Positions 37,914 through 48,392 are shown, counted from the stretch's first letter. The stretch is DNA of 64,000 bases from Saprospiraceae bacterium (GCA_016715105.1 JADKBO010000012.1:163640-227639); one strand, 5' to 3'. A program made the numbers and translations. The notes: generated by a model not told the origin, from the sequence alone.

Positions 37914-38015
37914 GATGACCGCAGGGGATAAATATTCATAGCCATGAATGAAGTCCAGGTCTAATAATAAAATTAGCCTAGGATTTTGTAATGATTCTTG
38001 GCCTAGGTTACAACT
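37914..38015. repeat. Dispersed hairpin repeat family A, copy 1
   Basis: About 100 bp that aligns with 56905-57020. Shared blocks are TAAATATTnnTA near the start, AAGTCCA in the middle, and GATTTTGTnnnGATTnTTGGCCTAGGTT toward the end. In this copy the hairpins are imperfect. Nothing else recognisable is in 37903-38201. Confidence 0.7.
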
Positions 38016-38201
38016 CCTAAGAAAGTCAATTTTTACCAATTTTAAGTGTTAAACCAAATTAAACCAGGTCATTGGCTCAAAAAATAAACCTGTTTTTATT
38101 CAACATAAATAAATTCTAATCGCATTCTAATCTCATTATTATTTCATTCTTATTGTCAGGGCCAACCTTTGTAGTACTAAATCAAAAAAAAGAAAAAGAG
38201 T

Positions 38202-38678
38202 ATGCAAAAAAGAATTCTAATACCGACAGACTTTAATGTTGAATCATTGAACACAATGAAAAGAGCTTTAGAGCGTGTTGATGATGGAGATGTTGAAGTA
38301 ATTTTGTTTTATTCAGAATACCTTTCTGATTCCATTACGGAAATGTTGTTTTACAATCCTGAAAAAAGGCTCAATGAGCTCATCACTCCAGTTTTTGAAG
38401 AAGCGCTGACCATTTTAGTAAATAGATATGAGAAATTGTGTCTGAGTGTCAACATTGAACTTTTCCACTACAACAATGGTATGGCATTCAAAAACTATGT
38501 TGAAGCTAAATCAATAGATTTGGTTTTCATACCAAAGAATTACACGCTAAGTCCTTTGAAGAATGGATTTGATCCCATACCGGTCATGAAAGAAGCAAAT
38601 ATTCCTCTACAAGAAGTGAGTTGGGAAAATAATTCAGAGGAAGTTTACGAGGATTCATTGGGTTATTTATTTATCTAA
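38202..38678 (+). CDS. Universal stress protein-like protein
   Basis: A 158-residue cytoplasmic protein with the USP-like Rossmann layout: strand RILIPTDFNVESLNTMKRAL, helix-rich middle with VEVILFYSEYLSD, and strand DLVFIPKNYTLSP. The ATP-binding G-2x-G-9x-G(S/T) loop of canonical USP proteins is not clear, so nucleotide binding is doubtful. It follows the two-component genes after a repeat-bearing gap and ends 80 bases before an intrinsic terminator. It could be a target of that system, but nothing in the sequence proves this. Confidence 0.7.
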   Translation: MQKRILIPTDFNVESLNTMKRALERVDDGDVEVILFYSEYLSDSITEMLFYNPEKRLNELITPVFEEALTILVNRYEKLCLSVNIELFHYNNGMAFKNYVEAKSIDLVFIPKNYTLSPLKNGFDPIPVMKEANIPLQEVSWENNSEEVYEDSLGYLFI

Positions 38679-38758
38679 TTTAATTTAAAATTCATTACCG
38701 CTGGGTATAAAAGAGCACCTAATAATTTGGTGGGTTAATAATTACACATTTTGGTTTC

Positions 38759-38787
38759 ATGGCGTGTGCACAACACGCCATTTTTTA
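38759..38787 (+). terminator. Intrinsic terminator after the USP-like gene
   Basis: ATGGCGTGT and ACACGCCAT form a 9-bp stem with loop GCACA, followed by TTTTTT. It lies 80 bases after the stop at 38678. A textbook rho-independent terminator. Confidence 0.9.
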
Positions 38788-38955
38788 TTTATTTAACTTC
38801 CTATCTCACATTTCTGTCACTCGGCTTTTTTTCTTAATCACCAATTGGTTGCAGCCTTGCTTCTCAAATGAGGTCTGACCTACTCAAAAATATCTCATGT
38901 TCGTGCGGTAGTTTTAAGCAGCAAAACTTATATTTGGGAAATAAGCTTATAGAAC

Positions 38956-40401
38956 ATGAAACCAAACAGCCAATTGTTTTTAATTACAAGTATCCTCCTA
39001 TTTGTTTTTGGTCATGTCAAAAGCCAAAACACAAGTACCCTGAATGGAAAGATACTATCACAAAATCAATTATTGGAGGATTATGAAATTTTATATGCCT
39101 CATTGATCAATTACCATCCAGTACCTTTTCAATACATTGCTGAAGCAGATCTTAAAGCTGTTTTCAACAATCAAATATCTCAATTTCCAGCCACACTAAG
39201 TGAACTTGAATTTTATAATATCACAAGAAATTTAATTGCAAAAATAGGATGCGGCCACACCTCTGGAAGACCATCTGACGCATGGATGAAAGCAGTTACA
39301 GGCCAAAAAGTGCAATTACCGTTTACTGTTCAAAAAGAAGGTGAGTCAATATTTGTAAGTGGCAAAGTAGATGAGGAGTTTGAATTTCAATTAAATGATG
39401 AGATCCTTGCCATCAACCATATTCCAATTTCAGAAATAATATTAAAAATGGCAGAATATCAGCAACGCGATGGGCTAACACAATCTTTTGTGAATGAAGC
39501 GATCTTTGCGAGTTTTCGTACCTATTATTTATTTTTATTTGGGAGTCAAGAGGATTTCCTCATTGATTATAAAACAAAAACAGGTGAAATTAAAAGCACA
39601 ATTGTACAGCCAACAAACAAAAAAATAATTGAAAATAAACAACAGAAATTAGCTGATAATTTTAATAAAATAATCGAAAATAATTGGAGTGTTTTTGCAT
39701 TTGATAGTACAAATCAAGTAGCATATTTAAAAATTAAAAGTTTTAGTGACCGGAATGAATACAAAGATTATTATGCAAATGTATTTAAATGGCTTTCGGA
39801 ACAACCTACTGCAAAACTCATTGTAGATATCAGAGATAATGGCGGTGGTTTCTTCAAAAACGGAAATAAATTATTAACTTATTTGACTCCAAATAAATTT
39901 GATTTCAATATGCACAGACCCAAGCGCAAATTGGAGAAAAATAAATACACGAAAATGAATAAATCAACCAAATGGACTAAGGTTGCTTTTTCATTAAAAC
40001 CAAGTAAACAACGCACCAAAGGTGTGAAAACAATTACTTTCAAATTCAAACCCAATAAATTGAATTACAAAGGCGAAGTTCATTTACTTACCAATGGTAA
40101 TACCTTTTCTCAAGCCGCCCTTGTTGCCTCTCACCTCAAAGAATATGGAGCCACTATATATGGAATGGAAACTGGCGGAACAGAACAAGGAACTAATTGT
40201 ATGCTCAATTATCAACTTGTTTTACCAAATTCAGGCTTAAAAATTACCATTCCATATTATCAAGTCCTTTCCAATTCTACAAAAAGCGAATTTGGCTATG
40301 GGGTAAAACCTAACTTTGAATTAAAACCCACTCTTTTTACATTTGAAGATAACGTATTGAATGAAGTGGTAAATATGGTGTCAAAAAGTAATAGGAAGTA
40401 A
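38956..40401 (+). CDS. Secreted S41-family (C-terminal processing-like) peptidase
   Basis: A 481-residue protein with a signal peptide (LFLITSILLFVFGHVKSQ). There is a helical N-terminal domain, then a degraded PDZ-like region (FELNDEILAINHIPI), then the S41 catalytic core with KLIVDIRDNGGG and the nucleophile region VHLLTNGNTFSQAALVASHLK, where S of TFSQ is the likely catalytic Ser. The C-terminal KLKITIPYYQV and EFGYGVKPNFE blocks are also typical. It is predicted to act in the periplasm or outside the cell; the substrate is unknown. It is monocistronic, between a terminator and a palindrome-bearing gap. Confidence 0.85.
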   Translation: MKPNSQLFLITSILLFVFGHVKSQNTSTLNGKILSQNQLLEDYEILYASLINYHPVPFQYIAEADLKAVFNNQISQFPATLSELEFYNITRNLIAKIGCGHTSGRPSDAWMKAVTGQKVQLPFTVQKEGESIFVSGKVDEEFEFQLNDEILAINHIPISEIILKMAEYQQRDGLTQSFVNEAIFASFRTYYLFLFGSQEDFLIDYKTKTGEIKSTIVQPTNKKIIENKQQKLADNFNKIIENNWSVFAFDSTNQVAYLKIKSFSDRNEYKDYYANVFKWLSEQPTAKLIVDIRDNGGGFFKNGNKLLTYLTPNKFDFNMHRPKRKLEKNKYTKMNKSTKWTKVAFSLKPSKQRTKGVKTITFKFKPNKLNYKGEVHLLTNGNTFSQAALVASHLKEYGATIYGMETGGTEQGTNCMLNYQLVLPNSGLKITIPYYQVLSNSTKSEFGYGVKPNFELKPTLFTFEDNVLNEVVNMVSKSNRK

Positions 40402-40557
40402 AGTTCTTCAAATTACAAACGATTACTCATTTATTGAACATTCGTCCTTCTTGTTTCACCTCTCTGCTTGAGACGTATTTCAAATACCATTTAATTCAAC
40501 ACTAAAAACTACTTAGGCTTACTAAAAAGTCAACATTAATCAACATCACTCTTATAG

Positions 40558-40571
40558 ATGACGGCCGTCAT
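40558..40571. promoter_or_regulatory. Perfect 14-bp palindrome ATGACGGCCGTCAT
   Basis: A GC-rich perfect palindrome in AT-rich DNA, 61 bases upstream of the HEPN-PFOR-rnf operon. It is a good candidate operator for that operon. The binding protein is unknown; no regulator gene is adjacent. Confidence 0.55.
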
Positions 40572-40631
40572 GCTGATCTGGCTTTTACTGTGTTTATTTT
40601 TATATTTCGTAAAGCACAAAACAGTAAAAAC

Positions 40632-41009
40632 ATGGATAAATTTCAGGCCAATCAGTTACTAAAAGATGCTCATGTCTTACTTCACGGAGCAGAAGAAGAA
40701 GCCAATCGTGCAAATGAAGACAAAGTATCTTTCCTTATTTGTCATCATGCCAGAAAATCAATTTTATCCTTTCTTCAAGGCTTTTTAGCAGCCAATGAAT
40801 TTGATGGAAATGTTAATCTATCCATCACAGAACTTATCCAAGAATGTGCAAAATATGACCCTGCATTCAAAGACATCAATATCCGTAATATGGTTTGTGT
40901 ATCTCATCAGGACGATGGCGAATTTTGTCTGGATGATGATAAAATAAATGGCTGTCTCATGACTGCTAAATCTGTGCGTCACCACATCACGCATAGTCCA
41001 GTCTTATGA
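40632..41009 (+). CDS. HEPN-domain-like protein
   Basis: A 125-residue helical protein counted from the ATG at 40632 (MDKFQANQLLKDA). The pattern AHVLLHGAEEEANRANEDKVSFLICHHARKSILSFLQGFLAAN, then SITELIQECAKYDPAF, matches HEPN domains, which occur with nucleotidyltransferases (MNT) or as RNases. No MNT partner is adjacent and no clear R-x4-6-H RNase motif is certain. Its stop overlaps the start of the pyruvate:ferredoxin oxidoreductase gene by four bases (ATGA), so the two are translationally coupled. A role in the operon is unexplained. Confidence 0.6.
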   Translation: MDKFQANQLLKDAHVLLHGAEEEANRANEDKVSFLICHHARKSILSFLQGFLAANEFDGNVNLSITELIQECAKYDPAFKDINIRNMVCVSHQDDGEFCLDDDKINGCLMTAKSVRHHITHSPVL

Positions 41010-44000
41010 ATTGGATCAATAAAATAATAAAAAATAAAAGTGAACATAAGCCTGATGGGCCCAATTCTTTCATGGTAAAACCTACATCAATGTTTGGCAA
41101 AAAAGAACAACCAACCGTAAAATATCCTGGCAAACGCATGGCTCTGGATGGCAATACTGCGGCAATCATGTGCGAAAGAGAATCTACAGATGCGGCGGGA
41201 GCATATCCGATCACGCCCTCGACGCAGATGGGAGAATATTGGGCAGAAGCAGCAGCGGCCGGTCACCTCAACATATCTGACCGACCGCTTATTTTTATAG
41301 AACCCGAAGGTGAACACGCTGCTGCGGCTGTAACCGCGGGATTATCAATGACGGGGCTTAGAGCGGCAAACTTTTCTTCAGGCCAAGGCATTGCTTACAT
41401 GCACGAATCTTTGTATGCCGCTGTAGGTAAAAGGTTGACCTATGTGCTCAACATTGGGGCCAGAGCCATGACCAAATCAACCTTGAATGTCCATGCTGGT
41501 CACGATGATTATCATGCCATTGATGATACTGGGTTTTTCCAATTGTTTGCAAAAAATGCGCAATATGTTGCCGATCTCAACATTTTGTCGCATAAAATTG
41601 CTGAACTTGCGCTTACCCCAGGCGTCATTGCTCAAGATGGTTTCCTTACAACACACCTCATTGAATCGCTCAATCTGCCCGAAAGAGCTTTGATTTACGA
41701 ATTTTTGGGACGTCCTGATGACATTATACCCACACCAACGCCTGCACAGAAACTTATTTATGGCGACACCAGAAGAAGGATTCCTGAATTATGGGATGTG
41801 GACAACCCTATGATGGCTGGTATTGTACAAAATCAGGACTCCTACATGCAAAGTGTTGCAGCTCAAAGACCCTATTTCTTTGATCACATCCAAGCATTAA
41901 CCGATCAGGCATTTGAAGATTATGCTGCATTGACGGGCAGAAAATATGCCCGCGTCATGACCTATCGAACCGAGGATGCAGATTATTTGATTCTTGGCCA
42001 AGGCAGTGTGGTCACCAGTGCAGAAGTGGTAGCAGATTATTTGCGTGAGACCAGAGGCATCAAAGTTGGGGTTGTTGATTTAGTGATGTTCAGACCTTTT
42101 CCAGCAGATTTATTGAGTAAAATACTGAAAGGCAGGAAAGGTATTACCATTTTAGAAAGATTGGACCAACCTTTGGCAGCCGATGCTCCAATCACCAGAG
42201 AAGTAAGAGCCATCATCAACAAGTGTGTCGAAAATGGATTGGTGTCTGACTATAAACCATATCCAGAACTAGAAACTTATAAAAGCGGGGACGTTTCTCC
42301 AGTTTATTCGGGTTCATTTGGAATGGGTAGTCGAGATCTTCAACCCGAAGGCATCATCGGTGCGATAGAAAACATGATGCCGGGAGGCAAACATAAAAAG
42401 CAGTTTTATCTGTCTATTGACTTTATAAGGGATGCTCCCCACAATCCTAAGCAACGTTTACACCAAGAATCCATCAGTGATGCTTATCCAAATGTAAAAG
42501 AACTTGCAGTCCATGGAACTGAAAATCCGGATTTGATGCCCAAAGGTGCCATCACAGTGAGATTTCACTCAATAGGTGGTTGGGGTGCCATTACCACGGG
42601 TAAAAACTTGGCCATGACCCTCTTTGATTTGCTCAATTATGACATCAAAGCCAATCCAAAATATGGTTCAGAAAAGAAAGGTCAACCAACTACTTACTAT
42701 TTGGCAGCGGCCCCCGAGCCCATACGCATCAATTGTGAATTCTTCTTCGTGGATGTAGTCTTGTCTCCGGATCCCAATGTATTCAAACACACCAATGCGC
42801 TTGCTGGTTTGAAAAAAGGTGGCTACTTCATCATCCAAAGTGACAAGTCTAAACCCGAAGAGGTGTGGGCAGAAATTCCAAAACCATATCAAAAAGTCAT
42901 CATCGACCAAGACATTCACATTTGCTACATTGATGGATTTAAGATAGCAAGGGAGGAGGCAACAGATCCCGAATTACAACTCAGGATGCAAGGAATTGCT
43001 TTCCAGGGAGCATTTTTTGCCTCTTCTCCTGTTATGGCCAATGCTGGTCTGAATGAAGAAACCTTACTCAAGGCTATAGAAGACCAGTTGCAACATAAGT
43101 TTGGTGGTAAAGGTCAACGTGTGGTAGAAGACAATATGCGGGTTGTAAAGCGTGGATTTACCGAAGTTATTGAAATCAAAAACAAAAAAATACTCGACGC
43201 CAAAGAAGAAAAGGAGATCGTCAAAGCTGAAATTCCAATTCCTTCTATGTTGCGATCCACACCAGTAAGTGAATCAAAACTCAGCGATATCCACCGTTTT
43301 TGGGAACAGACAGGTTCTTTTTACCAACAAGGTATGGGAAATGACAATATCACTGATCCTTTCATTGGTCTGAGTCTTATGCCCGCTGTGAGCTCAGTTT
43401 TCAGAGATATGACTGGCATTAGATTTGAACACCCCGAGTGGATTCCGAAGAACTGTACGGCTTGTGGTAAATGTTATACCATATGTCCAGACACCGCAAT
43501 ACCAGGATTGGTGAGTGATCTCTCAGATATCTTTGACACCGCCATAAAGCGTGTGAGAAAATCTCATGATAAATTGGAATATCTTCCAAAATATAGCAAA
43601 CAATTGGAAGCAAAAACAAGGGCTTTGTTTGCGACAGAAGGAAAGGAAACAACCGTCAATGATTTAGTCCATGATGCTATAGACGAATTGGTAGCAGAAA
43701 GCGGAAATACCAATGGTTTAGCTTCAGAATTTGAATGGTTTAAGGAAGCTTTGGGTGACTTCAAATTTGCACTCACAAGACCTTATTATGATTTGTTTGA
43801 AAAAGACCAAGCCAATTCTGGTGGTTTGTTTAGCATTACGGTCAACCCCACAACTTGTAAAGGTTGTATGGCATGTGTCGAAGTTTGTGAAGACGACGCC
43901 TTACATGTAGTGACTCAATCAGAGGAATCAGTTTTAAAACTTAGAAATGAGTGGGATTTTTGGAATGATTTGCCAACTACTCCTCAAAAATTCAATAGAA

Positions 44001-46009
44001 TTGAAAGTTTGGAAGAAAAAATCGGACCTCTTGAAACGATTTTACTCGACAAAAAAGCTTATTCACAATTTGCCAGTGGCGATGGTGCTTGTCTGGGTTG
44101 CTCTGAGAAATCCGTTGTACACCTATTTACTGCTACGGTAGAATCGCTCATGCAACCACGCATCAAAACACATGTAGCTAAATTGGAGCAGCTGACAAGT
44201 GAACTTGAATCATACTTACAAAGAAAACTGCTGCAGCAAGTGGATGTTACCGACATTGACATGATGAGCCGCATTTTGGACCAGGCAAAAAATTCAGATC
44301 TTACAGTTTCTGAAATTGCCAGCAGATTTGAAACCAGCAAAGGTAAAACTCCAATCGATCAAGAATGGCTTCGTGAAGTCAGTCAAGTATTGGCTCACCT
44401 CAAAAAACTACACTGGAAATACACCACCGGAACCACAGGTAAAGGAAGATCAACCATGGGTATGTGTAATGCTACCGGATGTACCTCTGTATGGGGAAGT
44501 ACCTGGCCATATAATCCATATCCATTCCCTTGGGCCAATCACCTATTCCAGGATTCAACTTCTATGGCAATGGGTATTTTTGAAGGCCACATGGCAAAAA
44601 TGGCTGAAGGATTCAGAGCAATCAGAAAAGCAGAACTCATTCTCAAAGATGAAATCCAAGATTCAAAATCTAAGGACTTTTTTACATATTTCAATTGGCA
44701 TCATTTTACTGATGAAGAATGGCTCTTGTGTCCTCCTGTTGTTGCACTGGGTGGTGACGGCGCCATGTACGACATAGGATTCCAAAACTTATCCAGAATG
44801 ATGGCTTCTGGAAAACCGATCAAAGTCATCGTAGTAGACACCCAAGTTTATTCAAACACTGGTGGCCAAGCTTGTACTTCAGGATTCATTGGCCAAATTT
44901 CAGACATGGCTCAATATGGAAAAGTGTGGAAAGGTAAATCAGAACCGAGAAAAGAGATTGGCCTCATCGCCATGGCACACAGAAATACCTTTGTCATGCA
45001 AGCCACACTAGCCAACACCAGCCACCTGATCGAAGGATTCATTGATGGTTTAATGGCAAAAAGACCTGCTTTATTCAACGTTTACACAACGTGTCAACCA
45101 GAACACGGAGTCGCAGATGATCTTGGTGCACACCAAGCAAAATTAGCGATGGAATCCAGAGCATATCCGATATTCAAATACAATCCTGAATCTGGAGTGA
45201 CTATCAAAGAATCTTTGGATCTTTCTGGCAATCCTGACATGGATAAAATCTGGCCAACCTATACTTTAAAATATTTGGAAAATGGCAGGCAGAAAAAAAT
45301 GGAATTGCCGATGACTTTTGCAGATTTTGCAATCACAGAAGCAAGATTCAGAAAACACTTCCGTCAAGTGCCACGCGATGCATGGAATGATAAAATGGTA
45401 CCATTGGCAGAATTCCTCACGCTTTCCGAGGATGATAGAGTTGATAAATTTCCTTACATCTGGGCGATCAATAGGCAACAATCACTCAACAGAGTCATGG
45501 TAGACAGCACCATCGTAGATTCTTGTGAAGAAAGACGAGATTTCTGGATTTTACTCAAGGACTTGGCAGCTTCCCCAACAGATAAAAGCACTTCCACAGC
45601 TGAAATCGAACAAAAAGTGAGGGTGGAAGTGGTCAATAAAATTGCACAAGGCCTCATGAAAATGGCTTCCAATGGTAATGCTTCGGAATCCTTGACGATG
45701 TTGACTTCAGAATCAATTCCTAGCGAACCAGCTCCTTCAGCCAACGGCAATGCCGGACCAGCAATGGCTGCATGGTTGGAAACTCAAGAATGCTCTTCTT
45801 GTAATGAATGTATAAAGATCAATTCAAAAATCTTTGCTTACAACGAAGACAATAAAGCATTCATCAAAGACGCCGAAGCAGGTCCGTTTGAGGATATTGT
45901 AAAAGCTGCGGAAAAGTGCACGGCAAGAGTAATCCATCCGGGTTTGCCTAAAGATACAGGGATGAAAGACTTCGACAAATGGGTAAAAAGGGCTGAAAAG
46001 TTCAATTAA
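41006..46009 (+). CDS. nifJ: Giant pyruvate:ferredoxin (flavodoxin) oxidoreductase
   Basis: Converts pyruvate + CoA to acetyl-CoA + CO2 and reduces ferredoxin. At 1667 residues it is about 450-500 longer than usual PFORs. Order: domain I (about 40-260, AGAYPITPSTQMGEYW), domain II (about 310-430), gamma domain (about 515-720, RFHSIGGWGAITTGK), a first 4Fe-4S site C817TACGKCYTICP, an insert of about 130 residues, a second site C951KGCMACVEVC, and the TPP domain with GGDG at 1249-1252 and YSNTGGQACTSG. A C-terminal extension ends in a ferredoxin-like site C1596SSCNEC. Extra length is in the insert, in the TPP region and at the C-terminus. It begins inside the HEPN gene and is followed by rnfC after 9 bases, so it probably feeds the RNF complex directly. 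Confidence 0.9.
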   Translation: MNWINKIIKNKSEHKPDGPNSFMVKPTSMFGKKEQPTVKYPGKRMALDGNTAAIMCERESTDAAGAYPITPSTQMGEYWAEAAAAGHLNISDRPLIFIEPEGEHAAAAVTAGLSMTGLRAANFSSGQGIAYMHESLYAAVGKRLTYVLNIGARAMTKSTLNVHAGHDDYHAIDDTGFFQLFAKNAQYVADLNILSHKIAELALTPGVIAQDGFLTTHLIESLNLPERALIYEFLGRPDDIIPTPTPAQKLIYGDTRRRIPELWDVDNPMMAGIVQNQDSYMQSVAAQRPYFFDHIQALTDQAFEDYAALTGRKYARVMTYRTEDADYLILGQGSVVTSAEVVADYLRETRGIKVGVVDLVMFRPFPADLLSKILKGRKGITILERLDQPLAADAPITREVRAIINKCVENGLVSDYKPYPELETYKSGDVSPVYSGSFGMGSRDLQPEGIIGAIENMMPGGKHKKQFYLSIDFIRDAPHNPKQRLHQESISDAYPNVKELAVHGTENPDLMPKGAITVRFHSIGGWGAITTGKNLAMTLFDLLNYDIKANPKYGSEKKGQPTTYYLAAAPEPIRINCEFFFVDVVLSPDPNVFKHTNALAGLKKGGYFIIQSDKSKPEEVWAEIPKPYQKVIIDQDIHICYIDGFKIAREEATDPELQLRMQGIAFQGAFFASSPVMANAGLNEETLLKAIEDQLQHKFGGKGQRVVEDNMRVVKRGFTEVIEIKNKKILDAKEEKEIVKAEIPIPSMLRSTPVSESKLSDIHRFWEQTGSFYQQGMGNDNITDPFIGLSLMPAVSSVFRDMTGIRFEHPEWIPKNCTACGKCYTICPDTAIPGLVSDLSDIFDTAIKRVRKSHDKLEYLPKYSKQLEAKTRALFATEGKETTVNDLVHDAIDELVAESGNTNGLASEFEWFKEALGDFKFALTRPYYDLFEKDQANSGGLFSITVNPTTCKGCMACVEVCEDDALHVVTQSEESVLKLRNEWDFWNDLPTTPQKFNRIESLEEKIGPLETILLDKKAYSQFASGDGACLGCSEKSVVHLFTATVESLMQPRIKTHVAKLEQLTSELESYLQRKLLQQVDVTDIDMMSRILDQAKNSDLTVSEIASRFETSKGKTPIDQEWLREVSQVLAHLKKLHWKYTTGTTGKGRSTMGMCNATGCTSVWGSTWPYNPYPFPWANHLFQDSTSMAMGIFEGHMAKMAEGFRAIRKAELILKDEIQDSKSKDFFTYFNWHHFTDEEWLLCPPVVALGGDGAMYDIGFQNLSRMMASGKPIKVIVVDTQVYSNTGGQACTSGFIGQISDMAQYGKVWKGKSEPRKEIGLIAMAHRNTFVMQATLANTSHLIEGFIDGLMAKRPALFNVYTTCQPEHGVADDLGAHQAKLAMESRAYPIFKYNPESGVTIKESLDLSGNPDMDKIWPTYTLKYLENGRQKKMELPMTFADFAITEARFRKHFRQVPRDAWNDKMVPLAEFLTLSEDDRVDKFPYIWAINRQQSLNRVMVDSTIVDSCEERRDFWILLKDLAASPTDKSTSTAEIEQKVRVEVVNKIAQGLMKMASNGNASESLTMLTSESIPSEPAPSANGNAGPAMAAWLETQECSSCNECIKINSKIFAYNEDNKAFIKDAEAGPFEDIVKAAEKCTARVIHPGLPKDTGMKDFDKWVKRAEKFN

Positions 46010-46018
46010 GGTCCACTT

Positions 46019-47364
46019 ATGATGAACTTTTTCAAATACAAAACCGGTACATTCAACCATGGCATACACCCTCCAGAAATGAAGGATGACACCAAAGGTT
46101 TGCCCATTCGACAATTTCCCTTTCCTCCTGTGATTGTGTTACCTCTGGCACAACATATTGGAGCACCGTCAGAACCGGTCGTAAAAGAAGGGGATGTTGT
46201 AGCGAGGGGTCAATTGGTCGCCAAAGCCAATGGTTATATGTCAGCGCCTTTGCATGCGCCTGTATCCGGTAAGGTCAAAAAATTGACTATGTACCAACCA
46301 TTTCAGGTAAAAAGACGATGGGTATTTACATAGAGAGTTTCCCATCTTCCAGCCAAGAAGTCATTGAAGGGCGAGCCATAGATCTTGCCAACGCGACTGC
46401 AGCTGAAATCCTATCTGGCATCCAGAACGCTGGCATAGTTGGCTTAGGTGGAGCAGCTTTTCCTACCCACGTCAAATTATCCATACCAGAAGGAAAGACT
46501 TGTAAATATTTGATCATCAACGGTGTGGAATGCGAACCCTATCTGACTACCGACCATCGTGTTATGCTCGAGCAACAAGAGGATATTTTCATGGGCTTGC
46601 GATACCTCATCAAAGCCTTGAGTCCCCAGAAAGTATACATCGGTATTGAAGCCAATAAACGCGACGCTTTTGAAAAACTTGAACAGTACAAACCACTTGA
46701 CTTAGCTGTTGAAATGGTTTTATTGCCTGTAAAATACCCCCAAGGTGCTGAGAAGATGCTGGTGACTGCAATTACTGGTTTGGAAGTCCCATCGGGCAAA
46801 CTTCCCATTGAAGTGGGTGCAGTGGTCATCAACGTGGCCACAACAGCAGAGATTGGTAGACTGCTGCCTCATGGTCGGGGCATTCAGGAAAGGGTCATTA
46901 CCATTACAGGCCCAGGAATTGCTAAAAAAGGCAATTACCTCATCACAATCGGTACCCCTTTGCGATTCATTTTGGACCAAGTTGGTGCAGAAGACATTAA
47001 AGAAGTTTTTATGGGTGGCCCAATGATGGGAGTATCGGTATCTAACTTGGACATTCCAATTACCAAGGGAACCTCTGGAATCGTCGCTTTCAAACCTCAG
47101 CAAACATTAGAAAATCAAGCGGAATACGCTTGCATCAGGTGTGGTGCTTGTCTGGATGCTTGCCCCTTGTCGCTCAACCCATCACAATTGGGCATTTTGG
47201 CAAAAAATGAATCCTATGACCTCATGGCTAGTGAACATCATTTATTGGATTGCTTTGAATGTGGCTCCTGCTCTTATGTCTGCCCTTCAAACATCCCACT
47301 AGTCCAATATTTCAGAGTTTCGAAATCTATTGTAAGAAAAAGACAAGCCAAAGCTAAGTCATGA
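46019..47364 (+). CDS. rnfC: RnfC, NADH-side subunit of the RNF complex, with one frameshift
   Basis: The soluble subunit that binds FMN, NADH and two 4Fe-4S clusters. The first part (46019-46300) has GGxHPPExK-like FNHGIHPPEMKD and the biotinyl-like LHAPVSGKVKKL region. The rest (from 46300 in the next frame) continues TISGKKTMGIYIES, the flavin loop GLGGAAFPTHVKLS, CRPYLT-like VECEPYLTTDHR, and the cluster sites CIRCGACLDACP and CFECGSCSYVCP. One missing base in the CC at 46294-46295 explains the break. The corrected length of about 449 residues is normal for RnfC. The stop overlaps the rnfD start by four bases. Confidence 0.88.
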
Positions 47365-48392
47365 AAGATCAAACCTTACAAATTCGGACTTCCCCGCACC
47401 TCAAGCGACCTATGGCTACCAACACCATCATGTTGCACGTGGTCTTGTCCCTCATACCAGTGATGGCTTTTGCTGTTTATTCGTTTGGAATTACCGCCTT
47501 ATTGCTGATCACAACGACAACTGCGGCTTGTGTTGCAACAGAATATTTACTCAATGGAAAAGAAAGAGGCAAACAAAACATCAAAGATTGGTCAGCCGTA
47601 CTTACAGGTGTTTTACTCGCATTGACATTGCCACCCGGTTTTCCTTTATGGATGGCTTTTGTGGGGGGAATGATTGCCATTGCACTTGGAAAATTTGTCT
47701 TCGGGGGCTTGGGTCAAAATTTATTCAATCCTGCTTTGGTCGGGCGTGCCATGTTACAAGCTGCATTTCCAGTGGCAATAACCACCTGGACAGAAACCTT
47801 GGTAAATGGTCGATTTTCTCATATCATTCCATCAAGTCTTACCATACCATTTTTAGAACCTATAAAAGCGGATGCAGTTTCTGGAGCAACTCCTTTATCA
47901 GCATTTAAATTTGACAAAGTATCCACAGAGATACAAGACTTGGCTTTTGGTTTTACTTCAGGATCTCTTGGTGAAACCTGTGCATTTTTGATCGTAATAG
48001 GCGGAGTTTACCTAGGAGTTAGAAAAATGTTGAACTGGCGAATACCTGTCGGCATCTTAGGTACGGTGGCCACACTTACTACAATTTTATATTTAAGTGA
48101 TCCTGTCACCTATCCCTCTCCATGGATGATGTTGTTTTCAGGAGGATTGATGTTGGGTGCAGTTTATATGGCAACTGATATGGTCTCCAGTCCACTTTCA
48201 ACCATAGGTATTTGGATATACAGTTTTGTGATCGGGCTTTTGGTGGTTTTGATCAGAATTTGGGGCGGACTTCCTGAAGGCGTCATGTACGCCATCCTTT
48301 TTGGCAATGCGCTTGCTCCGATTCTTGATAAATCCATTCCCCATAGAATTTATGGCATGTCTTCCAAAAATCAAAATAAAAACAGGGCATGA
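47361..48392 (+). CDS. rnfD: RnfD, membrane subunit with covalent FMN
   Basis: A 343-residue protein with about 9-10 helices. The N-terminus LQIRTSPHLKRPMATNTIMLHVVLSLIP is typical of RnfD/NqrB. The flavin-attachment threonine lies in VSGATPLSAF (S-G-A-T). It has the GLGQNLFNPALVGRAMLQ signature. It carries electrons and forms part of the ion path across the inner membrane. The start overlaps rnfC and the end overlaps rnfG, each by four bases. Confidence 0.93.
   Translation: MKDQTLQIRTSPHLKRPMATNTIMLHVVLSLIPVMAFAVYSFGITALLLITTTTAACVATEYLLNGKERGKQNIKDWSAVLTGVLLALTLPPGFPLWMAFVGGMIAIALGKFVFGGLGQNLFNPALVGRAMLQAAFPVAITTWTETLVNGRFSHIIPSSLTIPFLEPIKADAVSGATPLSAFKFDKVSTEIQDLAFGFTSGSLGETCAFLIVIGGVYLGVRKMLNWRIPVGILGTVATLTTILYLSDPVTYPSPWMMLFSGGLMLGAVYMATDMVSSPLSTIGIWIYSFVIGLLVVLIRIWGGLPEGVMYAILFGNALAPILDKSIPHRIYGMSSKNQNKNRA

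Noticed and set aside
38956..39086. Second overlapping frame at the S41 gene start
   Set aside because: It is a shadow of the peptidase gene; the S41 frame has the signal peptide and catalytic motifs.
46019..46333. Programmed frameshift in rnfC
   Set aside because: There is no slippery heptamer or downstream pseudoknot that I can see, and RnfC is read in one frame in other organisms; a missing C is simpler.
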